A stretch of DNA of 64,000 nucleotides from Paenibacillus stellifer (lineage in GTDB: Bacteria > Bacillota > Bacilli > Paenibacillales > Paenibacillaceae), in contig NZ_CP009286.1 of NCBI RefSeq assembly GCF_000758685.1, forward strand, positions 4,184,501-4,248,500. Reading direction: 5' to 3'. A program made the translations under genes and the position numbers. Numbering within the stretch: position 1 is the first letter of the stretch; each line of letters begins with the position of its first letter. Under the pieces are notes generated by a model. The model was not told the DNA's origin. It saw nothing but the letters and a program-made list of their open reading frames with translations, and made no database searches. Shown here piece after piece: positions 52,457 to 61,192 of this stretch.

Positions 52457-52520
52457 TCCCGGAAAATAGTAAAAAGTCGAATCTTCCCGTTCGCCGGGAA
52501 ATTACGTTTCTCAAGACGGC

Positions 52521-53039
52521 TTAGTCTTCGTAGCTGAGAAGAGAAATGACTTCAATGTCAGGCAGCTTCTTGCGGCCTTCGAGGAGATCAAGCTCGATCA
52601 GAAACGCCGCTCCCACCACATTGCCCCCCAGTTGGCGAACCAGGTTGACCGCTGTGGAGATCGTGCCGCCGGTAGCGAGCAGATCGTCGGCGATCAGCAC
52701 ATTTTGTCCCGGCAGGATGGAGTCGGTATGTACCGCGAGCCGGTCTTTGCCGTATTCCAGATCATACGCAGCTTCAATCGTCTGGTATGGCAGCTTGCCG
52801 CTCTTGCGGATCGGCACGAAGCCAACGCCCAGCGCATAAGCGAGGGGAGCTCCGACTACAAAGCCCCGCGCTTCGGGTCCGGCGATCACATCGATTTTCA
52901 GATGGGCCACACGCTCTTTCAGCGCGTCGATGGCCTGACGGTACATGGGGCCGTCCTTAAGCAGTGTTGTAATATCCTTGAAGCTGATGCCCGCTGTCGG
53001 AAAATCCGGTACCACGCGGATGATTTCTTTGAAGTCCAA
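52521..53039 (-). CDS. apt: Adenine phosphoribosyltransferase
   Basis: The enzyme salvages adenine to AMP using PRPP. It has 172 residues. PRPP-binding site [18 protein letters not shown] near 120, plus [21 protein letters not shown] near 50 and [11 protein letters not shown] near 80, define the family. TTG at 53039 gives the usual [14 protein letters not shown]-terminus with AGGAGGAG upstream. ATG at 53069 would start inside the dispersed repeat. The leader holds two copies of that repeat. It follows recJ, as in Bacillus. Confidence 0.95.
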   Translation of the reverse strand: MDFKEIIRVVPDFPTAGISFKDITTLLKDGPMYRQAIDALKERVAHLKIDVIAGPEARGFVVGAPLAYALGVGFVPIRKSGKLPYQTIEAAYDLEYGKDRLAVHTDSILPGQNVLIADDLLATGGTISTAVNLVRQLGGNVVGAAFLIELDLLEGRKKLPDIEVISLLSYED

Positions 53040-53046
53040 ACTAACT

Positions 53047-53175
53047 CCTCCTAAAAGTTTTGATAGCATACGCTCCCTTGAATATTACTTCGCAAAACTG
53101 ACAACGGAAGCATACACTTAGTTTTGATAGCATAAGCTTACCTGGTTTATCTTCGCAAAACTTGCAACGGAAGCG
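53047..53175 (-). repeat. Ribosome-binding-site repeat, copy B (two units)
   Basis: On the minus strand the whole recJ-apt spacer is repeat. A 5'-truncated unit starts 2 bases after the recJ stop (GCTTCCGTTGCAAGTTTTGC). A second follows (AAGTGTATGCTTCC, CAGTTTTGCGAAG, GGGAGCGTATGCT), ending in ATCAAAACTTTTAGGAGG, the apt ribosome binding site. AGTGTATGCTTCC and GGGAGCGTATGCT can pair over 13 positions with G-U pairs. Confidence 0.88.
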
Positions 53176-53177
53176 GA

Positions 53178-55577
53178 TTACGAAACGCCCAGCCGGCGCG
53201 ACTCCATCCACTGCCAAAGCTCCGCCGGACTGCTCTCCATGAAATAGCGCTCCATCTCCGCCAGCTCGCTAAGCTGGACGAATCGGCTCGAAGAGGTTAG
53301 CTCCCGAGCGGCCGGGCGGGTCACAAAAGCGATCCTTCCCGATTCCTTCCGGATAAATTCAAGCTCCTCGAACACATCCAGCATCATTCTCAGCATCCGC
53401 TGGCTAAGCGGCAGCTTGCGCCCAAGCGTCAGCAGCGCTTCCTGCTCGGACACCGGACTCGCGGCAATCGCCGCCAGCCATTTATAGATGGCTTTAAAAT
53501 GTTCGCGTGTCGGTACGAGAAGACGATCCCGTTCGCCTGGCAGCGAATGAAGGAGCGCGATATTTTCGACATTCGGAAAAGCCTCCAGCACTGCATCCAG
53601 CTGCCGGGCCGATTCCGGCATGTCCAGCAGGCAGACCAGCGTGACCGAATCCGCATCGGAGTCCGGACTGTCCGCCGGAGCAATCCCGTTATACTCATCA
53701 TATACCCAAAACGGTACTCCCTGCCATTCCGGCTGCGCACGTTCATGCAGCCGGTTCTTGCGGACCAGTGCGGCTATGCGCGCCTGTCCGCCTGCCGGCG
53801 GCAGCAGCACGCTGCGCAGGCGCTGCATTTTCACCGCGGAATCCCGGGCTCCGCGGTAATCGAACAGCTGCGGCTCCGGTACGGCCAGGTCCTGCAGCAT
53901 GAGCTGCACCTTGCGGGAGCCGTTCCATTCATTGATCGACAGCTCCGCCAGAACGTCGATCACCGTTCCCCGGGGAAGCAGCTCCGCAAGCTCCCCTTTG
54001 CCGAAGGCGACGGCGTCCGTTGTGACGCCGCCCTGGCGCAGCGTCAGCTTCAGATGACGGCTGCCCTGCCCCATCGTGCGCGTCTCTTGAACGACCGCAC
54101 CGCGTACAATAAATTTCGGCAGCGGATTGCTCATGCCGAACGGGGCCAGCAGTTCAAGCTCCTCAGCCGCTTGAAGCGACAGATCGGCCAGCTTGTACTC
54201 GCCGTCCGTCTGCGTTACCGGCACCAGATGCTCCTCCCGCAGGACGCCGGACGCATAGGATTCAAGCGCGGCCGCGAACTCCTCCAGCCGGTCGCGGTGC
54301 AGGCTCATCCCTGCGGCTGCCGGATGGCCGCCGTAATGATCCATCAGCTCACTGCAGGAAGACAGCGCCGAGTAGATGTCCAGACCGGGTATCGAACGGG
54401 CTGAACCTTTGCAGTTGCCTGTCTCCGGATGAATATCCAGAATGATGACCGGCCGGTAATACCGCTCCAGAAGCTTGGAGGCCACAATGCCGACTACGCC
54501 GACATTCCAGCCTTCCCCCGCCAACACAATGACATGCGGAACAGGGCCGCCGTTCATCTTCTCCTCAAGAGCGGCCGCCGCTTCCGTAACGATGCGCTCC
54601 ACGACCATTTGCCGCTCTTTATTCAGCATGTCCAATTCCGAGGCAAGCAGTTCCGCGTCATCTGCGTCTTCTGTCGTCAGCAGGGAGACCGCTCTTCCCG
54701 CGTGATCCAGCCTTCCGCTGGCATTGATCCGGGGAGCCAGTGCAAAAGCGACATTGATCGCCCCGACCCGCTCGACCGGAACCGCGCTCACTTCCAGCAG
54801 CGCCCGAATCCCGGGATACCGGGTTTGGCGCATACTGGCAAGCCCCCGCCGGACCAATGCCCGGTTCTCGCCGAGCAGCGGCATCAGGTCGGCGATCGTT
54901 CCAATCGCAACGATTTCTGTCCATTCCTCGGGGACGTCTGTGCCAAGAAGGGCCTGAGCCAGCTTGTAGGCTACCCCGACTCCGCACAGTCCTTTGAACG
55001 GATACGGGCAATCCGGCAGCTTGGGGTTAATGAGCGAGTATGCAGGCGGCAGAACCTCGGGAGGCTCATGGTGGTCCGTAACGATGACGTCCATACCGAG
55101 CTCATTGGCATAAGCAATCTGACTGCAGGCGCTGATTCCTGTGTCTACGGTAAGGATCAGCGTAACTCCCTGCTGCAGTGCCCAATCCAGCGCATGATTA
55201 TGCAGCCCGTAGCCTTCATTGGAGCGGTGGGGAATATAAATGTCAAAGGATGCTCCCAGCCGGCGCAGCAGGTGAATCATCAGCGATGTGCTGGATACCC
55301 CATCGGCGTCGTAATCGCCGTATACGAGAATATGCTCCCCGTCCTCAAGGGCTCTGCGGATTCGGGGAACAGCCTCCTTCATGCCCTTGAGCAGAAAAGG
55401 ATCATGCTCCTCATCAGCCCCTCCGCGGATAAACTGCAGCGCTTCCCCGGGCTCCGTCATTCCCCTTGCGGCCAACAAAGAAGCAACAAGGGGAGAAATA
55501 GAAAGTCTCCGGGCCAGTTCCCCGCTAAGAGCGGGGTCGGCTGCCGGAGATTGCCATTTGGTTTTGGAATGAAGCAC
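53178..55577 (-). CDS. recJ: Single-strand-specific exonuclease RecJ
   Basis: The enzyme degrades single-stranded DNA 5' to 3' in repair and recombination. It has 799 residues. The DHH domain has LVYGDYDADGVSSTSLM near 85 and VIVTDHHEPPEVLPP near 160. DHHA1 has LDIYSALSSCSELMDHYGGHPAAAGMS near 400 in parts, then an OB-fold. A C-terminal extra domain (about 570-799), seen in Firmicutes RecJ, is present with lower conservation. GTG start with AAAGGTGA upstream. It precedes apt with a repeat-filled spacer. Confidence 0.95.
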   Translation of the reverse strand: MLHSKTKWQSPAADPALSGELARRLSISPLVASLLAARGMTEPGEALQFIRGGADEEHDPFLLKGMKEAVPRIRRALEDGEHILVYGDYDADGVSSTSLMIHLLRRLGASFDIYIPHRSNEGYGLHNHALDWALQQGVTLILTVDTGISACSQIAYANELGMDVIVTDHHEPPEVLPPAYSLINPKLPDCPYPFKGLCGVGVAYKLAQALLGTDVPEEWTEIVAIGTIADLMPLLGENRALVRRGLASMRQTRYPGIRALLEVSAVPVERVGAINVAFALAPRINASGRLDHAGRAVSLLTTEDADDAELLASELDMLNKERQMVVERIVTEAAAALEEKMNGGPVPHVIVLAGEGWNVGVVGIVASKLLERYYRPVIILDIHPETGNCKGSARSIPGLDIYSALSSCSELMDHYGGHPAAAGMSLHRDRLEEFAAALESYASGVLREEHLVPVTQTDGEYKLADLSLQAAEELELLAPFGMSNPLPKFIVRGAVVQETRTMGQGSRHLKLTLRQGGVTTDAVAFGKGELAELLPRGTVIDVLAELSINEWNGSRKVQLMLQDLAVPEPQLFDYRGARDSAVKMQRLRSVLLPPAGGQARIAALVRKNRLHERAQPEWQGVPFWVYDEYNGIAPADSPDSDADSVTLVCLLDMPESARQLDAVLEAFPNVENIALLHSLPGERDRLLVPTREHFKAIYKWLAAIAASPVSEQEALLTLGRKLPLSQRMLRMMLDVFEELEFIRKESGRIAFVTRPAARELTSSSRFVQLSELAEMERYFMESSPAELWQWMESRRLGVS

Positions 55578-55608
55578 AATTATTCACCTTTCTCTCGCCT
55601 AAAGACAC

Positions 55609-56571
55609 CTATTGCAGCAGTGTCGGCATTTCGCTGTCCGTCAGCTCGAAGTTGGTCTTATACGGGTAACCGGCTTCATACGGCACGACATCCATATGCA
55701 CCTCGCCGACATGGACAAAACGGTGCAGCAGCAGCTTTTTGGCGCAATCGGCGATTTCATAGGCCTCCATTACGCTGATTCTGGGGTTGACGCTGATCGT
55801 CACCTGGAGATTGACATGCCGCCCTTCTTCCAACGCCTTGAGCTGCTCCACCCGAATGACGCCGTGCACCTTCTGCACGGTATCAATAAAGCTGACCGAA
55901 TCTTCATGCGGCACTTCAAGACTCTTCTTCCCGTAGATGGTGCTCATAATCAGCAGGTAGCCTCTCCGAAGAATGAGGCAGGCCGCCAGCAGCGCGGCAA
56001 TGGGGTCCAGATATACGAGCGGATGCCAGTTCAGATAGCCGCCGAGCATGGAAGAGACAGCACCGATCAGAACGGTCAGTGACGTATACAGGCTAAAGCG
56101 GTGGTTATCTGCATAGGCGGCGTGGCTGCCGTTGCCCAGCTTCTGAAAATACCGGTATTGATATTGAAAAATGACTTCCTTCACAAGCAGGGACAGACAG
56201 ATGATCAGAATGGAAAGTTCTCCCGAAGGCCTCAAATCTCCGCTGGTCAGATCCCGAATGGCGGAAAAAGCAATCTGCAGTCCTCCCATCAGAATCAGCA
56301 CTGCAAATACGACAGGCAGCACAGGCTCGCCGTTCTTATTGGCGTCCCGCGTATTCAGTCTCCGCTTTCGGTTACCCTCGGAGCCTCCCTGCCAGGGAAG
56401 AATCTCCGACAGCTTCGCCGCTGCATCCGCTCCGGAGTATAGGGCATCGGCAATTAATGCCTTGCTTCCCGAGAAATAGCCTACGCCGCCTTTGGCCAGA
56501 GCCAGCGTGAAATCGCCGGCGATTCCAGTCCACGACACTCGTTCGTTTCTTGACGAATAGTTGTCATTCAT
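55609..56571 (-). CDS. Cation diffusion facilitator family transporter
   Basis: The 320-residue exporter of divalent metals (Zn, Mn, Fe or Co) has six membrane segments. GYFSGSKALIADALYSGADAAAKL near 32 holds the metal-site pair like xxxxD in helix 2, and NHRFSLYTSLTVLIGAVSSML near 165 has the helix 5 site with DNH instead of HxxxD order. A cytosolic C-terminal domain (about 220-300) carries NLQVTISVNPRISV. Metal specificity cannot be read off. AAGGAGG precedes the ATG. It lies between secF and recJ, close to the position of yrvC in Bacillus but is a different family. Confidence 0.9.
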   Translation of the reverse strand: MNDNYSSRNERVSWTGIAGDFTLALAKGGVGYFSGSKALIADALYSGADAAAKLSEILPWQGGSEGNRKRRLNTRDANKNGEPVLPVVFAVLILMGGLQIAFSAIRDLTSGDLRPSGELSILIICLSLLVKEVIFQYQYRYFQKLGNGSHAAYADNHRFSLYTSLTVLIGAVSSMLGGYLNWHPLVYLDPIAALLAACLILRRGYLLIMSTIYGKKSLEVPHEDSVSFIDTVQKVHGVIRVEQLKALEEGRHVNLQVTISVNPRISVMEAYEIADCAKKLLLHRFVHVGEVHMDVVPYEAGYPYKTNFELTDSEMPTLLQ

Positions 56572-56638
56572 CCGGGTTACCTCCTTGCCGAACCTTTGAC
56601 TCGCATAATGAGGGAATTCCGTCTTCCTTCAGGGTTTC

Positions 56639-56666
56639 AAAAGCCGCGTCGTCTCGGACGCGGCCT
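56639..56666 (-). terminator. Terminator downstream of secF
   Basis: On the minus strand GCCGCGTC and GACGCGGC form an 8-bp stem with a 6-base loop, followed by TTTT. Confidence 0.72.
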
Positions 56667-56676
56667 TCAAGTAACA

Positions 56677-57582
56677 TCATTGGGCTTTAGCTGGCTTGCT
56701 CTTCACCTTGGATTTCTGGTTCTTCTTCAGCAGGAGCCACAGCGGGCTGGCGATAAAGATGGAGGAGTAAGCCCCGAACAGCAGGCCGACTACCATGGCG
56801 AGTGAGAACATTCTGATGGATTCTCCACCAAGTATCATCAGGAAGAATGCCGCGATGAAGACGGTGAGCGCCGTATACAGGGAGCGCATGATCGTCTGCG
56901 ACACACTCTTGTTGACCAGGGTCTTCAAATCGTCGTAAGTCTTCTGCTTGCCGAACCGCAGATTCTCGCGAATCCGGTCAAAGATAACTATGGTGTCGTT
57001 AATGGAATAACCGATGATGGTCAGAACCGCGATGATGAACGTCAGGTCCACCTCCAGGCGGAAGATGGAGAAGACGGCAACGACCATAAATGCATCATGG
57101 ACCAGGGCCACGATAGCCGCGATCGCAAAACGCCATTCGAACCGGATGCTGACATAAATAATGATCCCGATACAGGACATCAGCACCGCATAAATGGCAT
57201 TGCGGGCCAGCTCTTTGGCCATTTCAGTGTCGACGGTATTGATCTCGAACGACGCCTTGTCATCCAGCTTAGTAATCGCTGCCTTGAGGGCTTCGTCCTC
57301 CGCGCTGGTGAGCACTTCGTCATAGCGGATATTGACCCGCTGGCTGCCTATCGTCAAGCTAGGCTCGTGACCACTTTTTATACCCTTAATGGCGCCATCG
57401 ATTTGTTCCTGGGTCAGCGTCTTCGTCAAGGAAACATCCACGTTGGAGCCGGCCTTGAAGTCAACGCTGTAATTCAGGTTGAAGATGGCAAGGAACACAA
57501 TGCCGATTACGGTCAGCGAAATTGAGAAGATATAGAAGTACTTGCTTAAATGCACATAATCGAGCTCTTTCTTAAAGTGCAT
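56677..57582 (-). CDS. secF: Protein translocase subunit SecF
   Basis: SecF works with SecD to pull exported proteins through SecYEG using the proton gradient. It has 301 residues with six membrane segments and one extracytoplasmic loop (P1-like, after residue 38). The motif VDFKAGSNVDVSL near 37 matches the family, and GYSINDTIVIFDRIREN near 190 is its hallmark. ATG at 57582 has AGGAG 10 bases upstream; GTG at 57591 overlaps that site. It overlaps the end of secD by 11 bases, so translation should be coupled. A terminator follows. Confidence 0.95.
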   Translation of the reverse strand: MHFKKELDYVHLSKYFYIFSISLTVIGIVFLAIFNLNYSVDFKAGSNVDVSLTKTLTQEQIDGAIKGIKSGHEPSLTIGSQRVNIRYDEVLTSAEDEALKAAITKLDDKASFEINTVDTEMAKELARNAIYAVLMSCIGIIIYVSIRFEWRFAIAAIVALVHDAFMVVAVFSIFRLEVDLTFIIAVLTIIGYSINDTIVIFDRIRENLRFGKQKTYDDLKTLVNKSVSQTIMRSLYTALTVFIAAFFLMILGGESIRMFSLAMVVGLLFGAYSSIFIASPLWLLLKKNQKSKVKSKPAKAQ

Positions 57583-58822
57583 TGATTTCACTCTCCTTTA
57601 CACCGAACTGCTTCGGCTTGCTCAGCTTGCCGGCTTTGACAAGCTGGTTCAGCATCCAGCGTGCGAAATAAAGGTTTGTAGCGATACTGAGCAGAATTTC
57701 CACAATCAGCACGAGCGCGAAGCCTTTGACCGAACCGGTGCCGAATGCGAACATGACCGCCGCTACGATAATTGTCGTCACATTGGAGTCGATAACCGTC
57801 CGGAAAGAGGACTTGCTGCCTGCTTTGACGGAAGACATAATGCTCTTGCCGCTGCGCATTTCTTCATGGATGCGTTCGTTCGTAATGATGTTGGCGTCAA
57901 CCGCCATCCCGATCCCTAGAATGAAGGCGGCGATGCCGGGTAGCGTCAGCGTGAAATCCGCCAGCACAAACACCAGAATGAGCAGCCAGGTGTGAAGGAT
58001 CAGCGCAAAGCTTGCGACGAGCCCCGGAATCCGGTACATGCCGATCATGAAGATCAGAATGAGCACGGAAGCAATCAGACCGGCACGAATGGTATCGTCC
58101 AGCGACTGCTTGCCAAGAGTGGCGCCAACGCTTTGGGAGTATTTCTCCGTAAGCTTCAGCGGCAGCGCTCCGAGATTGATCGTGTCAGCCAGTTCACGGG
58201 CAGCAGAAATAGTATAGTTGCCGGAGATGGAAGCCGTCCCCTCCGTCAGCACTGCTCTAACCTCTGGATCGGACAGCTTCGTATCATCAAGATAAATAGC
58301 CAGTTTTTTGCCTAATAGACGCTTCGTAATTTCCGCGAATTTATCTTTATCTTTAACCTTGATGCTGATTTCGATCTGATTCAGGTTGTCGCGGCCGACG
58401 GTAGCGGCATTCTCGACGAAATCGCTGCCGACCAGTTCGATCTTGCTATAAGTGCCTTCAGGATCGCCTTCTGCGGCACTGCGGAACGTGAGCACCGCGG
58501 GGTCCTTCATCTTCTCTCTTACCTCAGCCTCGTTGGTGACACCGGCGATTTTCAGACGGATCCGATCCGTACCTTCGGTCGTAACCTCGGGTTCGCTCGT
58601 TCCAAGCACGTTGGCACGTTTCTCAAGGGCTGCAGCGGTCTGCAGCAGAGAAGCACGGGTCAACTGCTGGCCCTGCTCGGAAGGCGTAGCTTGATACAAA
58701 ATTTCAAAGCCGCCTTTCAAATCAAGACCAAGCCGCACTTTGTCCAGAAGACCGGGCGTAGATACCGCCATAACAGCCGTCAGGACCAGCACGGTGATGA
58801 TGAAGCTCAGAAGTCTTTTCAT
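57572..58822 (-). CDS. secD: Protein translocase subunit SecD
   Basis: SecD is the large partner of SecF. It has 416 residues and six membrane segments. The first is at 5-22, the P1 domain spans about 30-210 (LGLDLKGGFEILYQATP near 31 is diagnostic), and the permease half contains GMAVDANIITNERIHEEMRSGKS near 310 in parts. B. subtilis fuses SecD and SecF into one chain; here they are two genes. AAAGGGG lies 12 bases before the ATG, and a strong promoter lies just upstream. Confidence 0.96.
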   Translation of the reverse strand: MKRLLSFIITVLVLTAVMAVSTPGLLDKVRLGLDLKGGFEILYQATPSEQGQQLTRASLLQTAAALEKRANVLGTSEPEVTTEGTDRIRLKIAGVTNEAEVREKMKDPAVLTFRSAAEGDPEGTYSKIELVGSDFVENAATVGRDNLNQIEISIKVKDKDKFAEITKRLLGKKLAIYLDDTKLSDPEVRAVLTEGTASISGNYTISAARELADTINLGALPLKLTEKYSQSVGATLGKQSLDDTIRAGLIASVLILIFMIGMYRIPGLVASFALILHTWLLILVFVLADFTLTLPGIAAFILGIGMAVDANIITNERIHEEMRSGKSIMSSVKAGSKSSFRTVIDSNVTTIIVAAVMFAFGTGSVKGFALVLIVEILLSIATNLYFARWMLNQLVKAGKLSKPKQFGVKESEINAL

Positions 58823-58860
58823 GCTCTTGCTAGTTCCCCTTTCTTCAACTCAATATTCCT

Positions 58861-58889
58861 ATTATAGCTAGGTGCCAAATAAGCGTCAA
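58861..58889 (-). promoter_or_regulatory. secDF promoter
   Basis: TTGACG (58884-58889), 17-base spacer, TATAAT (58861-58866) on the minus strand, about 40 bases upstream of the secD start. Confidence 0.75.
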
Positions 58890-59129
58890 TTAAGCAGGTA
58901 TTGGCATTCCCCGCGCGCCTGAAGCTAAACTCGTCCAAATTATCCACATCTATGGACATACGGACATAGAGGCGGAACGTTCCATCATTTTCCATAAAAA
59001 AACGGCCGACTCTATGCGCAAGACGGGAGCGCGCAAGCCTTCCGTACAGATGATGGCTGCCTGGGCAGCCTTTCTTCCAAAACATAATAGCAAATGAAGC
59101 CGCTCGCACAGGCGAGACAGTCACCGGGA
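58890..59129. other. Spacer between comN and the secDF promoter
   Basis: No gene is seen. It holds a GGCTGCC-TG-GGCAGCC hairpin near 59054-59069 and a minus-strand T tract near 58997 without a convincing stem before it. Confidence 0.5.
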
Positions 59130-59381
59130 TTATTTCAAACCCTTGTAGGCGGATATCGTCAGGTAATTCATGTATGTCGTCACCTTCAGCGAGTAAATAT
59201 CGTTCACCACCCGGTGCAGCGGCGGGGTCCCTTCCTTGGCATAATTCCGGCTGACACAGTCCCAAATGTCAGCGGCCGTCACATATTCATAGCCGAGGAG
59301 CCGGAATTCCTCCGCTTTGCTGAGACACATGGCTTCGATATCCTTAGCGGGCAGCTCCTGTTCTTCCTGTTCCGATTCCAC
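59130..59381 (-). CDS. comN: Post-transcriptional regulator ComN
   Basis: The 83-residue helical protein belongs to the ComN/YrzD family, which acts on comE mRNA localisation or levels in Bacillus. Visible are an acidic N-terminus (ESEQEEQELPAKDIEAM) and the conserved core KAEEFRLLGYEYVTAADIWDCV near 25-45 in parts, then INDIYSLKVTTYMNYLTI-like sequence (VVNDIYSLKVTTYMNYL). GTG at 59381 is chosen because GGAGGTGG lies 5-7 bases upstream; ATG at 59414 has none. It lies beside secD and spoVB as in Bacillus. The presence of the comE cluster in this window fits. Confidence 0.88.
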   Translation of the reverse strand: MESEQEEQELPAKDIEAMCLSKAEEFRLLGYEYVTAADIWDCVSRNYAKEGTPPLHRVVNDIYSLKVTTYMNYLTISAYKGLK

Positions 59382-59578
59382 GTGCTCCACCTCCGGTGCC
59401 CCTGTTACGTCCATAACAAACGTTCAATATTTTATATTCGACCTCTACACCCGCTTTCCTTCTTTACTGTCCAAAATGTTGTGCCAAGCATCCAGTCATG
59501 TCCAGCGGAGCTCGGCATATCCATGTTAAAGGACAGGTCCGCTGTCGCCTATTTCATCATGGGAAGAAGGAATGCCCT

Positions 59579-61174
59579 TTGAAATTGAGAAACTCCAACA
59601 AACAGAGCTTTATCTACGGAACGCTCATTCTGCTTGCCGCGGGAATCGTTAACCGCATGCTGGGCTTCATACCGCGAATCGTGCTTCCCAGGCTCATCGG
59701 AGCTGAAGGCGTTGGCTTGTACCAGCTCGGCTATCCTTTTTTTCTGGTGCTTGTCACGGTTATCGCCGGAGGGATTCCGCTGGCGGTAGCCAAAATGATA
59801 GCTGAAGCCGAAGGGAAGGGTAAGAAAGAGCGTTCCAGGCAAATTCTGCATAGCTCGCTCGGATTGAGTGTTGGGCTGGGACTGCTGTTTACGGCTATCT
59901 CGCTTGCAATCGCCCCCTGGATCGCCCATGAAGTCCTGACGGACAGCCGGGTATACCTGACGCTGATTGCCATGACGCCGATGCTGAGCATCGTCGCCGT
60001 CTCAGCCGTCTACCGGGGCTACTTCCAGGGCATGCAGAACATGATCCCTTCGGCGCTGTCATCGGTGCTGGAGACCGTGATCCGTATCTTCTTCATGCTC
60101 TACTTCTCCTGGCTGCTCCTGCCGAAAGGAATGGCCTATGCGGCTGCCGGAGCCATGCTTGGCGTTACGGTCGGCGAGTTGGCGGGTATGCTCGTACTGC
60201 TGGTGCAGTACCGTCTAACGGTGTCCAAGCCGGCCGACAATTCAAGCGAACAAGACCTGAATCCAAGTAACGAGGGGAATCCAGATCACACCGATCAGGG
60301 AGTTATTCGGCGGCTGCTCCGGATTTCCATCCCGGTTACTGGCGGAAGGCTTGTCGGCTCCCTATCCTATCTGCTGGAATCAATCATTACGGCGCGAAGT
60401 CTGGCAATGGCCGGCGTCGCCACAGCGGTGGCAACAGCCCAGTACGGCTCATTGCAGGGAATGGTTATTCCGCTGCTGCTGTTGCCGGGCGCGCTGACTA
60501 CCGCACTTGCGGTCTCGCTTGTTCCTTCCCTGGCGGAAGCGGCCGCACGCAAGGACAGCAGGTCCATTCACAAGCGGATTCACCAGGCCCTTCGTCTGGC
60601 TCTCGTAACAGGCGCTCCATTCGCCGTGCTCATGTATGTTCTTGCCGATCCGCTGTGTACCCTGCTGTACGGCAATCCCGATACGGCACCGATGCTGCGG
60701 ATGATGGTTCCATTTTCCTTGTTCATGTATGTGCAGCCCCCGCTGCAGGCTACTCTTCAGGCCATGGAACGCCCGGGAACAGCGCTGTTCAATACACTGG
60801 CGGGCGCGGTCGTCAAGATCATGCTGATTCTCGGTCTAGCCTCACGGCCCGAATACGGGATTACCGGCGCGCTGATCGCCATTATCGTGAACAGCATCCT
60901 GGTAACGCTGCTGCACGGGTACAGCGTGATCAAGCTGGTGTCCCTGCGCCTGCAGACGAGAGATCTGTTCAAAATCGGCGCGGCGATGACGATTATGGGA
61001 GCCGGCGCCAAATACGTCTATCTGCATTCTCCCTATCCAGGCGGAGCGCAGTGGATTCATTTTATTCTCGCTTCCGCTCTGGGCTTCTCCCTGTACATCG
61101 GCGTCTCGCTGCTCACGGGCTTGTTCTCGCGGCAGGATCTCAAGAAGCTTCCGCTGATTCGCCGCTGGCTGTAG
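59579..61174 (+). CDS. spoVB: Stage V sporulation protein B (MOP-family flippase)
   Basis: The 531-residue membrane protein has about 14 helices and belongs to the polysaccharide or lipid II flippase superfamily. SpoVB is needed for spore cortex formation. Family marks include YGTLILLAAGIVNRMLGFIPRI near 12 in parts, GVGLYQLGYPFFLVLVTVIAGG near 40 in parts, and GYFQGMQNMIPSALSSVLETVIRI near 140 in parts. TTG at 59579 follows AAGGAA; the longer frame from 59498 has no such site. Divergent from comN, convergent with the DUF421 gene. Paralogs exist in these genomes, so the name rests on synteny. Confidence 0.88.
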   Translation: MKLRNSNKQSFIYGTLILLAAGIVNRMLGFIPRIVLPRLIGAEGVGLYQLGYPFFLVLVTVIAGGIPLAVAKMIAEAEGKGKKERSRQILHSSLGLSVGLGLLFTAISLAIAPWIAHEVLTDSRVYLTLIAMTPMLSIVAVSAVYRGYFQGMQNMIPSALSSVLETVIRIFFMLYFSWLLLPKGMAYAAAGAMLGVTVGELAGMLVLLVQYRLTVSKPADNSSEQDLNPSNEGNPDHTDQGVIRRLLRISIPVTGGRLVGSLSYLLESIITARSLAMAGVATAVATAQYGSLQGMVIPLLLLPGALTTALAVSLVPSLAEAAARKDSRSIHKRIHQALRLALVTGAPFAVLMYVLADPLCTLLYGNPDTAPMLRMMVPFSLFMYVQPPLQATLQAMERPGTALFNTLAGAVVKIMLILGLASRPEYGITGALIAIIVNSILVTLLHGYSVIKLVSLRLQTRDLFKIGAAMTIMGAGAKYVYLHSPYPGGAQWIHFILASALGFSLYIGVSLLTGLFSRQDLKKLPLIRRWL

Positions 61175-61192
61175 TGTTTTGGGGACCTCTCG

